From: Stomorhina lunata
Lineage: Eukaryota; Arthropoda; Insecta; Diptera; Rhiniidae
Assembly: GCA_933228675.1 (NCBI GenBank)
Contig: OW121740.1
Span: 58,715,000 to 58,778,999 of the forward strand
Reading direction: 5' to 3'
DNA: 64,000 nt
Position numbers and translations under genes: made by a program. Under the pieces are notes generated by a model. It was not told the DNA's origin. It worked only from the letters and a program-made list of their open reading frames with translations, and made no database searches. This document shows positions 41,892 to 53,341 of this stretch, piece by piece; the first letter of the stretch is position 1, and every line of letters begins with the position of its first letter.

Positions 41892-42223
41892 AGGTTAGGT
41901 TAGGTTAGGCAGGATGCAGACTGTAAGGTCCACCTCACTTGGGTCCATAAAGAGGTCCCTTTGTAATTCCTGCAGGGATAGAGAAAATTAAATTCTTAAA
42001 ACTACCGAGAGTAAGAGGCTCAGTTAGAGCCAGACAGATGCATCGATAAAAGAGCCTATTTTACGAATATTGATGTTCGAGATCTCTGATAGATCGTGCA
42101 GAAATGGGAATCCTAGATGGAGGGTTCTAAGTTCAGCAAGTGCTGGGCAGTGACAGAGGAAGTGGGATATTGTTTCTTCCTCCTCTGCATTGTGACAACT
42201 TCTGCAGTAATCATTGCTTTGAA
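41892..42223 (-). mobile_element. 5'-truncated LINE family C insertion with 13-bp TSD
   Basis: gatatttacactt flanks it perfectly (41879-41891 and 42224-42236). The minus strand reads DYCRSCHNAEEEETISHFLC, HCPALAELRTLHLGF, LHDLSEISNINIRKIGSFID and ASVWL, then a stop. This is the C-terminal CCHC-like finger end of a jockey/I-group LINE with RNase H, related to 21270-21400. The 3'UTR ends in a (cctaa)4 tail, which on plus reads (ttagg)4 at 41891-41911. The open C-terminus and perfect duplication indicate a recent insertion. Confidence 0.93.
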
Positions 42224-42236
42224 GATATTTACACTT

Positions 42237-43254
42237 GCGTATACAATAAATTAATTAAAAACTGTGGTCGGTCATCAAGTAAAAAATTAGATGCGGTACT
42301 TTTCCGGTTGTCGCTGATAGGGGATAAAGTTTTAAAAGCATGAGCGAATGCTAATAATATAATAAATATATAATAATACGTTTGGAGAAATAGAAAGGTT
42401 TGTTAAGGTTTGAACTATAAAATGTTTTCATGTACGTACATATGTATGTACGCATATTGACCTTTGAAACCCATTTTCGATGAAAAATATTTTTTTTTTT
42501 CTAATCTCGAAACATAACAGTCAAGCCTCGTAGAACTGTGGGTTAATAAAGAAAATTGGACATTAAAAAAACTTCAAATTTTAATATTTAAAAAGTCGAA
42601 AGGTGAGTTATTTCGTTTCGTCACCTAAAATGCAAAAGGGCGTAACTACACTTTCAGTTTTTTTGCAGGAGAAGCAAAAAACGTTATAACTTTTAAACTA
42701 AAAGGAACTTTAAATCCAAATTTTGGAATTGGGGCAACAAGCGTTTAGCAAAGAAAACTTCTAGTTTTTGAGCAATTGCGAAAAAACGAAAGGGCTTAAT
42801 TACAAGTTGATTATTTTCTGAAACCAAAAGGCCTTAACTACCATAAAAATTTTAAGCAAAAATGTAAAACTTTCAAAATGCATAAAGTTTTATGTCAATA
42901 ATATAGAGACGGCTATTAAAAATAGTAAGAGTTTATTTTCAAAACACAATTTAATGTAAAATAATAAGTTTTAAATTATTTAAAATAGGATTTACAGAGG
43001 TTTTTTAGGAGTTATTTCAAAAACTTTTAAACTTTTAAACCGTTAAAGATATTTAAATTAAATTTCATATGGTTAGAACAGAGTAGCTTTAGAGTTGATC
43101 TGTAGACAAAAAGGTAAATGTACGGTCAGAAAGCTAACTTATAGCCTTTCGTAGTATCGGATAACAATTTTTTATATGACAAGCAAAAAAACATTATAAC
43201 TTTTAAACTTAATGATAACTCTTTACCTTGTAATTACGACAACATACCCTCCGA
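42237..43254. other. Unassigned AT-rich stretch
   Basis: No gene or repeat recognised. The text has several imperfect repeats of aaaacgttataacttttaaact (near 42690 and 43190). Confidence 0.4.
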
Positions 43255-43690
43255 ATAACTAATAAGTTATTACAGAAGTACTTATTTGTAATTAAAATTA
43301 TAATTTGAACTGAATGACCCCGGATCAACTAGTTTAAAACCCCTTTATGTAGTGAGCTAACATGTATTGAGAGTTGTTCCATAAGATCGATAAAAATGGG
43401 TTAGGACGACGGGCTAGTAACCCACTCTAGGAAAAAACAATTACTACTACTTAAAGAGGATAAAATTAGAATAAAATTGTTCCACCACCTAATGTTAGAA
43501 GAGGACGTCCGAAACTTTAATGGAAAGATCAAGTAGAGGAACATTTTTCAAAGGCTGGCCTATAAAATTAAAGAATATTTGCACAAGATCGAAGTCTACG
43601 GAATTCTTAAATATGCTCGGACTTTGATCTTATCAGGTTGTAACTATAGGCCATTATAGTAAGTAAGAGTCAGTCTTATATAAAAACTTA
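43255..43690 (+). mobile_element. Short LINE family B derivative, copy 1
   Basis: Head block (ctaacatgtattgagagttg, cataagatcgataaaaatgg, ggaaaaaacaattact) followed closely by the family B 3' end (agaagaggacgtccgaaact, gcacaagatcgaag, aatatgctcgg, gtaagtaag tail). The same head-to-tail join, lacking the RT region, is seen at 49200-49515. Confidence 0.65.
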
Positions 43691-43856
43691 TACAAAAAGG
43701 AAGATATAAATTGTTTAAGTTTTAAAATAATTTAAAAAACAAACTTCTTTATTGTTTATTACATGCAACGTTTACAAAAAAGTTATTGTCATATGATTTT
43801 GGATCTAAAAATAAAAATTGTATATATTAATTATAAGCTGCTAAGCTCTCAACATA
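43691..43856. other. Short unassigned spacer
   Basis: Nothing recognised. Confidence 0.35.
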
Positions 43857-43928
43857 TGAAATAACTCAGTGGAAGAGTCTCCACCTTGCAGTGGTAGGGG
43901 TCTGGGTTCGAGCCCCCATGGGGGCATA
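43857..43928 (+). other. tRNA-like sequence (pseudo-tRNA or SINE head)
   Basis: taactcagtggaagag fits the A box with a ctc/gag D stem, and gggttcgagcccc fits the B box and T loop. An anticodon-like stem ccac...gtgg lies between, with a 6-base loop. The acceptor stem does not pair and the T stem is weak. I read it as a tRNA-derived relic, not a working tRNA. Confidence 0.45.
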
Positions 43929-43965
43929 AAAAGAATTTGTATTTCGTTTAAAAAAGAATGGGGGA

Positions 43966-45478
43966 TATATTGAGATTGTCATTCCGTTTGTAATTTCCTT
44001 AATATTGGCTCAAAAACGATATATATTCTGAATCCTTATGAAATTTTAAGGCGATTGAGCGATGTCCGTCCATCTGTCTGTCCGTCCGTCTGTCTGTCTG
44101 TTGAAATCACGATAACGCCTAAACGAAAGGAGCCAGCTCACTGAAATTTAGTAAAAACATTCTTCATCTCTGAGATATTGATATTGAAATTGGGCAAAAT
44201 CGGTTAACATTTGACCATAGCTCCCGTATAACCTCGCCTACGCTAATCGCTTATTTGCTAATAAATAACAAACTATAATAGCTATGATGATTTGGTATAT
44301 AGAAGTTTTGCATAAGCCATAGGCAGCATATAAAATTTTATCAAATTAGTCATAGCTCCCATACAAAAAACTTACGGAAAAAGCCAAAATTTCACTTAAA
44401 TGATAATTAATCTAAAACTATAACAGATATAACAGATATGAGGAGGTCTTATGTCAATGTCAACCAGTGTGCAAAATTTTGTCACAATCGGTCACCATTT
44501 GACCATAGCTCCCATATAAAAAACTTACGGAAACACAAAAATACAAAAAGAAAAAGGGGTTTATGTCCGCCTTTCCGTCAGAGAAAAGCGCGATAGCTTC
44601 TTAACTGCAAGAGCTAGAGATACAAAATTTAGAAAAAGTATTTTCAATATGTTATATATTGTGTGCTGAAAATGGGTAAAATCGGTTCACATTTAGTTAG
44701 AGCTCCCATATAACCCTGCCCCGGGAATCATATTTATGCTGAAAAATTGAATAAAATTGTAAAATCTATGACTACTAAATTTAGAACAGAGAAGTTTTAT
44801 GCAACTTTCAGACAGTATGTCAAATTTTATAGGTATCGGTCCATTTTTGACCATAGTTTTCATATAAAATCCCGGTAACCACTAAAATGCCATAAAAGCC
44901 AGTTAAAAGCTATTAAATTATAAACTATGTCAGCTACGGCCACTAAAATTTGCACAAATAAACTTTATATTAATGCCAACCAGTATATACAATTTTGTAA
45001 CAATCGGTCAACACTTGGCTATAGTTCTTATATATATAACATCCCTTTTTATATCTACAATCAAAAAGATTTGGAGGTACATTCAGTATATTAAGATTGC
45101 ATCTACGAAATTAGATAGCTATCAATCAATGTTTGGTCCAGACTTTATACACGGCAGATGCATTAGGAACTCCTCACAAAATATATGAACCTGTCGTGTT
45201 GCTATCAACATGTTTATGGCACAACGAAAAAGCTTATTAAGGTAAAACTATATTCGGTTATGGAACAGCATTTTGTTCAAGGTAAATACTAGGTAAACCA
45301 CTTAGATACTTTTAAATGTTGAACTATAGTAACTATGCCACTGCAACCGAATTTAGTCCATATACATTACCAACAATACCACATTTGTTCAACATTTTGA
45401 ATTAGCTGCACTCTCGTACAACTTGATGGTGGGTATACAAGATTCGGCACAGCCGAATATAACACTCTTATTTGTTTT
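43966..45478 (+). mobile_element. HINE-like repeat R8, second subfamily
   Basis: Starts with atattgagattgtcattccg, followed by a microsatellite-like ctgtctgtccgtccgtctgt (44075). Several repeats of aatcggt(t/c)aacatttgaccata and gctcccatataa-like blocks follow. The end is gatggtgggtata, then hairpin ATTCGGCACAGCCGAAT, then ataacactcttatttgtttt. Body sequence differs from R1-R7, but the order (microsatellite, repeated blocks, subterminal ggtgggtata, hairpin, (a)ca(c)tc/ttcttacttgtt) is the same. Confidence 0.7.
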
Positions 45479-48289
45479 TAAATAAAACAACAATAGCAAC
45501 AAAAGTTTCTGTTGTTGTTTTCCAATTGCTTACCCAAGTCATTACTTTTCTGCAAGTGGTAAGTACTTGGCTTAAATGACATCCCCATGTAAATGTAATG
45601 ACTTAAACAGTAAATGAGTAAGTAGTTCGTGTTCAAAATTTTAGATGTTTAACTCATTATTTAGTAATGAAAAGTTTTGCTGGGAATGTTTCAAAATAGT
45701 CTTTAAAACGTTTCAAAATTATATCTATGAATCACTTACTGATGATTATTATGACTAAAATACACTCTACTTTTCTTTATAACAGGTTAAAGATTAATTC
45801 TAATCGCATTCCGTAGAGCTTTTACAAAATTAAAATACTTTTAAAGCAAAATCAATGAGAAAAGGTAATAAAAATGACTTTCCTATAAAAATGTTTTATT
45901 TATACAACTTTATAAGAGAATAACTGGTTGTATATTGTGTACGTAACACCTTTTTTTAGATTCTTTTTTTGGTACCTACATAGCAGAATTTGTACACACA
46001 AAAAAATTATTTATTAAATTATACATATTAAAATAAAATATTAGTATGTAACAACAAAATAACACACTTTTATAATTCCCCATCTAAAGGTATGTAGTAC
46101 ATAAGAGCACCAAGTGACGTTTCAAAAGCCAAGGCGCTACATCATGTTATAGGTACTTTGTATATGATACAAAGTACAAATATGTATGTACTACATACAA
46201 ATAAATATGTACTACATATTTCCTTCCCTATAGAGATAGAAAAGTAAAGAAATATTTATGAAAATAAAATAATACAAAACACGAGAATTTTATACTATAG
46301 AACGAAAAAATGAAAAGAATTGTATATCAAAAAAAAAAAAGCAACAAAACTTCGTTAAAGCACCTATAATCGGCATAAAACGAAGCAACTCATTCGTATG
46401 CCAACCAACCAGCCAGTCTGGCAGGCAGGCAGCCACCCAAAGCCCAATAACAAAAAATACCAACGAAAAAGAAGAAAATATCAAAACGGAACAACTTAAG
46501 AGACAGTTAGAATCGTTTATTGCGAAAAGAATATATCAAAATTTAATTATTTTAATGCAGAAAGTTGATTTACAAATACAATACATAAATCAAAATGTTT
46601 GTTACATGATTTTAAAGATGAGGATGTTTTTGTACATTTTTTGTTGGTATAAGAAAAAATTTAACTATAACTGCGAACGAACACGTTTAATACATTTCTT
46701 GGAAACTGCAGTGTTGCCATCAAAAAATTGCATTGGGGCGTTATTGGGATATTTTTAAAGCAATTTTTTGTTTTCCTGTATATTCAATTTATGAAGTAAT
46801 ATGTATGTATAAATACGGCGGCCAGTATTTTGTATTTTCTTAAAAAAAGGAGAATAGACGAATCAATTTATTATCATGCCGAGCCCATCTTGCTTACCCA
46901 TTATTTGGTTGTTAAAAATATTTAGTTTTCTTTTTTTTAATGAAATGCAATTTTATATTTTATTATGAATAGATATTTCTTCCTATATTGGATAATTCTA
47001 ATCCATTTATCTTTTGCAATATTGTAGACAAAATCAAGATTCCAAGCTCAAAAAATATCTGGTATTTTCTGACAAAAAAATATATCCAGGTGAATTTTGA
47101 CTTTCGGAAGGTTTCACCGTCTCGCATTACCTTTGTTGACCACTACACCTTTTCTATTCATTAATTTTTGCCTTTTCTATTGAAGTACAATATTAAGTTT
47201 TTCCTTTTGATGGCAATTAATTGTTAGGGGCTTCAAAATTTAATCAGACGGTTTTCAAAATGCTTAGAGTCAGATGTTCATCTTTCATGTGATCATAAAC
47301 AGTAAAAATCAATAAATTTAACCTCATACTGATATCCCGAATACCTTTATTGTATCTTCAACTGCTTTAACCGGACTTTCGAAAGTGATACATTTTCGAC
47401 ATCAAAATTGCCGGATCAAAATTTGTGAAACCATAAATAGCACTATCGTACTCAAAACATCTTTATACACAGCAGTCAAGAGCATTATCAAAAATCCGCT
47501 ACGTGCGAGCAATCAAATATATCTTCCTGTCTTCAATCCATATGTTTCTATGTAACTACAAGGTCCTCCAGTTGACACTAATGGACGTTATAAAAGTTAT
47601 AACCTAAAAACGTAGAACAGTCGGCGACTCTTAACCGTAAAACGGATTCATTTCAACTTTTTAAAATTGTCGAACATGTCACTCCAACTTAAAAATTTCT
47701 TGCCCTCTCTTTGCATACAAATAACATCAGGCGAAAGATAGAAATCAGGATATATTTTATTAAAGCACTTTCTCGATCCAAAAGTAACCTAAAATGCCCA
47801 AAGACGAAATCCTCAAAAAATCAAATATCGTTTAATGATAGATTCTGGTACATAAGGCTAAAATACATGTTGCTACAATGTTTTAAGAGTCTACGTTCAA
47901 AAACAATTATTTTTTCACTGAAAATTATCCAATCTTACAAATTTTTCGCACTGCAATAACTAATTACCTGATAATGAAAAAACCTTTAATTTATACAGCT
48001 CTTAGATATCCTAAGTCTCTCTTGTATACAGATACTGATTCCATATCTAAGTATTTAGTTTATTACAAAATTAGCTATCGAGTTCTGTAATGAAAATCGC
48101 AAAAATCTTAGGACTGAAAATACTGAATTTACATTTATAACTCTTTTCAGGATTTTCTCGACCTCTTGCAGGAAAGAGCGAAGGCGCTCATCGGTGACAG
48201 TAGGATATCCAACTCTATTGACAACCTGGATAATCGTCGCAATGTGTAGTATACCTCAATTTTATATCGATTCTACAATAACATTTGTT
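45479..48289. other. Long unassigned AT-rich stretch
   Basis: No gene is supported. Local features are a perfect hairpin tactttgtatatgatacaaagta near 46154, gtactacata repeats at 46090-46215, and a less AT-rich cluster at 46390-46445 (ccaaccaaccagccagtctg, gcaggcaggcagccaccc). The last could be part of a 5'UTR, but no splice site and coding frame support it. Confidence 0.4.
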
Positions 48290-49050
48290 CTGAATAAATC
48301 AGAAGTCTTATTTCCGAAAACCGTATATCGTTTCACAAGTTACAGAGGAAATTCGTTTTTTGCTGCTAAGTTTTTGTATGGAAAAAAACATCTCGAAGAT
48401 GTTTTTTCTTCCATCGACGATATAAGAATGTTCAAATCAGATGTTAAATCTTACAGACTTACAGATGAGTGTAGTGTCTTCCAGAAAGGGATTTTCGCTA
48501 TATGGAAACCTTCGGAGCTAATTTCAGATACCAGTGAGATGACAATATATATATGTCGGTAGTCAGGCTGTCCTTAAGGCGCTGCAAGGACAAAGCTTTA
48601 CCTCAAAACTAGGTAGGAAATGTAGATTAGCACTGATAGAACTCGCTCAAATACAGGATCCAATACAGTTTGGTTTCCGGGACATTGTGAAATCGAAGGC
48701 AACAAAATTGCTGACAAGGTTTGATTCGAGCCAAAATTTACGTCAGAGAGTGATAAATATAGACCCTCCAATTTGTCACTTTTACATTATAATCTTGGAT
48801 CAGCAAGGAAAACTCTAGGTCCTTCAGCGAAAATGATAGCATGTAGAACATCTAGAACCCTGCGGCCAATTTGTTGCTAGAAGATGCATGGACATTCTAA
48901 ACTGCTGCTGTGCCCTAAATTCTAGGCTAAACAGGTGGGATAGGAGCACTCCGTACATCGGCAAATTAAAGACTCGTCCGAATCTGCGGAACAAATTCTC
49001 TGACACTGCCCAAGGAGCCAGCATCTTAGGCTTAAATATCTAGGCGATAG
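48290..49050 (+). pseudogene. LINE RNase H and C-terminal fossil
   Basis: The 3' part of a plus frame reads YRLTDECSVFQKGIFAIWKP then SELI (about 48450-48510), the RNase H strand with F.AEI.AI. After a frameshift, GSQAVLKALQGQSFTSKLGR (second Asp region, here degenerate) follows at about 48560. Then ALIELAQIQDPIQFGFRDIV, a decayed version of VWVPGH, follows near 48650. The remainder to 49050 matches only weakly. Upstream of 48440 the same open frame has no LINE similarity. Confidence 0.7.
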
Positions 49051-49199
49051 ATTTCATGTACAGATTTATAATCGGACTCAATTGGCTAAGATGTGTCTTT
49101 ATTCCTTTTGTCTTTTTAAACTAATTTTTTCTATCACTTATACTATCACTATACTCAGATACCAACGGTTCTGATTGGTCTTAATTTGGTAAGCCCAGA

Positions 49200-49515
49200 T
49201 TTATCTTGGTTAACTTACATCTCAACTGTAAAAACTGACCTCCTCGTGGTATCTCCCGGGTAACTATGTTAACACCCGTTAATGTAGTTAACTAACATGT
49301 GCCGCGAGTTCTCCCATAAGAACGATAAAATATAACCCACAACTGGAAAAAACAATTACTATGAAAAGCTAAAAACGGGAGGACAGTTTGAGGAGGTCTG
49401 AAACTTCGATGGAAAGAACAAGTAGAGGAAAATCCTTTAAAGCTTGGCCTACAGAATTTGAGAAGAGCATAGGTTTATAAAATATGCTGGGCCATTGACC
49501 TAAGCAGGTTGTTAG
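49200..49515 (+). mobile_element. Short LINE family B derivative, copy 2
   Basis: Head acctcctcgtggtatctccc, gtagttaactaacatgtgcc, gcgagttctcccataagaac and ggaaaaaacaattact. It joins directly to the family B end (gaggtctgaaacttcgatgg, aagaacaagtagagg, aaaatatgctggg, ttgacctaagcaggttg, gtaag). Same structure as 43255-43690. Confidence 0.65.
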
Positions 49516-49554
49516 TAAGAATTCTGTGATATTTATATACTTACTATCCAGGCT

Positions 49555-49660
49555 TTTCAGTTTACTATAATTCACCTATTAATGAAGGATCACAATGGAA
49601 CCTAAGAGTCTACGAGTGAAGGTGACATTACGACACAACCTTTTTAACCTAACTCATATC
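49555..49660 (+). pseudogene. LINE family C 3'UTR fragment
   Basis: ggatcacaatggaacctaag then agtctacgagtg, ending ctttttaacctaac. It resembles the 3'UTR of the LINE C copies (21480-21545; inverse of 41892-41990). Confidence 0.55.
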
Positions 49661-50574
49661 AGATGTGCACAAACACTACATCCTCCCACCTTCTTCCTGT
49701 TAAGATACTTCTAACACAATGTTATGCTTGACTAGGGTCCATTACAGGAATGTTGATTTAAGAAAAAAATCAAATAAGGTTCATTCGAGGACGATCAGTA
49801 GGAGACAATTTTTTGATGTTCAAAACTTCCCTAGATTTTTTTTACTTCAAAGTAAAATCAGCAAAAACTATTGGTAACCCTATTTTATATAGTAAACATA
49901 GCTGTACATTTCGATTATTTTTATATAAAATTTTGAAAAAAAATAAATTATTTTGTTATTTAGTTTACTTACAAGGAATATAATTAAGTTAGAATTATTT
50001 AAGATTGTTTAAAATAAACTAACAATTTGCATGTGGTTTTCTGGATTTATTATGTTAAGTTATTATTTAAAATTATTACATTTCAAATACAAATTTTGAA
50101 ATGAAATCAATATTTTTTTGTAAAAATTGAAATAATTTAAATTTGTATTCCTTTCAAAGAAATAAAATATTTCTTTATTTCATTTTATTGCTTGTAAATA
50201 AAATTTAAATTTCTTCAAAACTCCCAAAATTTTTTTATTTAAGAAAATTTAGCTTGAATAATTTTATTCACAACAAAATTTTTGGAATAATTTTAATTCA
50301 AACTAATTTTTTTGATTATTTCAAAATTTTCTGTGAACAGTAAAAATAAAATGTTTGGAGAATTTTTTTCAAACAAGATTTTTTGACTATTGAAAATCGT
50401 CTACAGATTTTTTAAAATAAAAAAAAGATTAAAAAATTAGTGAAGACGATGGTTTTTAGTGTAATGATTATAATCATAATAATGTGAACGATCTAGTGTT
50501 TGAAGTGGGTAAGAAGATCGGACATAAATTTTAATTTACAAATATTTTAATTTTAGCGATTTAAGTATAGAAAT
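49661..50574. other. AT-rich low-complexity stretch
   Basis: Very AT-rich; runs such as tttgaaataattt recur. Similar in texture to 51840-52380. Nothing coding. Confidence 0.45.
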
Positions 50575-50770
50575 AATTTTATCCTTCGTCATCATGGGTG
50601 GAAAGGGTATATTGGGTTTGTGCTGCATTTCTAATGCAATAAAATATAAGTCTTACATCTATCTTTAAGTACACCAATCAACTCAGAATCACATTCTAGG
50701 TGAATTAACCGATGTTCGTCCAGCCTGCTGACTAAATATCCAAGTAAATTTATTATAGTTATGGTGACCA
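50575..50770 (+). mobile_element. HINE/DINE-like repeat R9a (head fragment)
   Basis: Head tcatcatgggtggaaagggt, then attgggtttgtgctgcattt, ttaagtacaccaatcaactc and gatgttcgtccagcctgctg. Truncated after 50770. Confidence 0.6.
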
Positions 50771-50947
50771 TATTTTCCAACGACCAACAAAACACATTTT
50801 TTATTATATTATATAACATTATATAATTTTGAATAGAGAGTGTATCTTTAGTATTGCATTTTAGGGTGTCAACATTTGTGGTCTTAGGTATGAGCCTTAA
50901 TTTTGATTCAATTTAAATTGAGGTTCGTAGCTGATCACAGTTTTTTG

Positions 50948-51480
50948 ATAAAACAAGTAAAAACAACAAGTGCCGGTCAAGACCGATCATATGATACCTT
51001 ACACTAAGGTGAAACAAGATCCAAGTAAACAAACTTGTATGAACTTTTTTTATATTTTTTATTGCGCAATTGGTCAATAGGTCGATCACCGATTGCAACG
51101 AAATTTGGTGCAATGATTTTTATTTGTATAATAAATATTTCTTCGAAATTAAATACAAAATACACGAATTTGTGTCAAAATTTCTATTCCGGGAATTCAG
51201 ACCAATGTGAGTTCTCCGAAATAATAGATCGATTTCAGCTAATTTCATTAAATTTTTTTGCGACCTATATTTTGATTGCGAAAATTACTGAAGATCCCAA
51301 TACTTTTTGGACAAAATCGTAATGTATTCCTTAATGTGAAATTAAAAAAAAAACTACTTCATTTTGATACCCTTTACTACTAAGGTTGAATATGGATCAA
51401 AAGCTTTACAGATTTTTCTTAAAGCTTAAATACATACATATCACCCACCAGCTGGAGTGTTAAATCGACTCGAGATGGTG
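50948..51480 (-). mobile_element. HINE/DINE-like repeat R9b (tail fragment)
   Basis: Minus-strand tail: aaacaagtaaaaacaacaag, then tgccggtcaagaccgatcat, gataccttacactaagg, caacgaaatttggtgcaatg and ttctattccgggaattcaga. Opposite orientation to R9a, so the pair is either two insertions or a rearranged one. Confidence 0.55.
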
Positions 51481-53333
51481 AAAAATATAAAAATTAGCAT
51501 AGATATGTATCTTCGAATTTATTAAAATTTGTAACGTTATTGGTCCATATCATATAACCATAGAAGTGACTATAGAATTATATTACTAATAGGATTATCT
51601 TACTCGCTTATACATAAGTTTGTAATGCATAGAAATATGTGTACATTGTAATCACGATATATTGACTAAAATTAGCATGGATCTTTGTTTTGGAACTAGG
51701 ATTATCTATCGGATATAAGATGTATCGGCCAATTGAACACAACACCATGGTTTAACGAAATCAAGTTTTATACTAATGTATACCTAAGAAAAAAGTATCT
51801 TAGGATGTGGAACGTAGTTTTTTAATACGGAAACTAATTTTCGCTTATATGTTTTTGTTATTATTATTTTTTGTTTTATTTTTCAAATCTCAAAATAAAT
51901 AAATTTATTTATATTAAATGTTTGAAGATTCAAAAAATTCTACAATATTGTATGAAATAAATTTTATTCTTCATTTTTTGGTTTGAATAAAATTAATCAA
52001 GACAAAAAGTTTGAAATAAATAAAAAATTTTAATATTTTAAAAATTTTGTTTGAAATAAAATTGTTGGAAAAATATGAAATTTTTCAATATTTGAATAAA
52101 AAAATATCGAATATTATTCTTGCTAGTATTATTCAAATATATTAAATTTTGATATTTTTGTTTAGAATGAAGCATATTGAATTCAAAAATTTTCAAATAA
52201 TTTTCTGAAAAATTTATTTCTATTAAGAATAATAATTTATACTTTAATTTAATTTCTTTTAGAAGGAATAAATCAAGCAAATAATTTAATTTAAAATTCA
52301 TTAAATAGAATAACAATTATTCATATTAAGTAACAAATAATTGAAATAATTCAAAAAGTAGTTTTATTTTTTATTTTAATCACACTATACAGCTATGATA
52401 GTAAATGCTTCTGTGGGTGACGACTACGAAATGTGCAAGTTAATTATATGGATTAGGTTTTTTACAATGTTTTCATAATTTTTATAAAGTAACCAGAAAT
52501 TAAAAGCTATGACAAAAAATAAAGACTTTAGGAAAAATTTAATAAATGCTTTGCTCTTGGATAGTATGAGATATGTAGTCAAACAACTGGTCACTCCCGG
52601 GCAAATGACAAGAATGTGGACATCTTCAAACAAATATTATAATACGACCACAAAAGGCGCAAGACTTTTTAGAGGGAAGATATAATTTTGCAAATATATT
52701 AGAGAATTAGTAACAAACTTACATTTTTTTCTTATCAAAGACGATTGATATTGTAATATGGCAAAAATCGTACTATAAATTATTCACAAAGTTGTTGCTG
52801 CTGGTGATTGTATAAAAAAAAATTCCACCATATTCTTCCAATCAGAAATTTTGTTTCTTCTTTTTTCGTATTTCTTTTTTTTCACATTTCATTCACTAGA
52901 ACTTTTCTGAGCAATTTTTTTACATTTGCTTTTAACACTTTACACTTTAGTCGCTTCAATTTATAAGAATTTTATGCAATTTGCTTAATATTTTAAAGAT
53001 TTCCTAATATTTTCCAAATATCCGGCTTTAATTTGTCACTTTATTTTGCACAAATTTTTCACTAGCCAGAAATTTTTTCTTTGCACTTGGCCGCAATTGT
53101 ACGTACATGTGTTGGCGTTTCGCTTTTCTGTTCTTTCCTATTGGATTTTAGAAATAAAATAGTTGCAGACAAATTGAAACCAAATTCATTGAATGCTTAA
53201 GCAGTCGCTATACCCTATAAATGTTTTACGTAGCGCTAAAGAAAAAAAGAATTTTGAAGAAATTCTTCAGGTAAAGCTTTATTTCGGAACGATTCGTTTG
53301 TTTTACGCACAGCAGACACTGACTGACACATGG
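51481..53333. other. Unassigned AT-rich stretch
   Basis: No gene supported. 51840-52380 is low-complexity AT-rich. 52850-53110 is T-rich with ttttgcaca and tttgcttttaacacttt. The last eight bases with 53341 are the hAT target duplication. Confidence 0.4.
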
Positions 53334-53341
53334 GATGAAGC

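Noticed and set aside
41891..41911. (TTAGG)4 as an interstitial telomere
   Set aside because: It is the inverse of a LINE 3' tail inside a perfect 13-bp target-site duplication.
43857..43928. Functional tRNA gene
   Set aside because: Acceptor stem does not pair, T stem is weak and the anticodon loop has six bases.
46390..46520. Host exon in a less AT-rich patch
   Set aside because: Frames are interrupted and the ccaacc/gcaggcagg repeats look like simple sequence.
48194..48440. Small secreted or membrane protein at the N-terminus of the 122-codon frame
   Set aside because: The downstream half is clearly LINE RNase H. The hydrophobic start is not supported by anything else.
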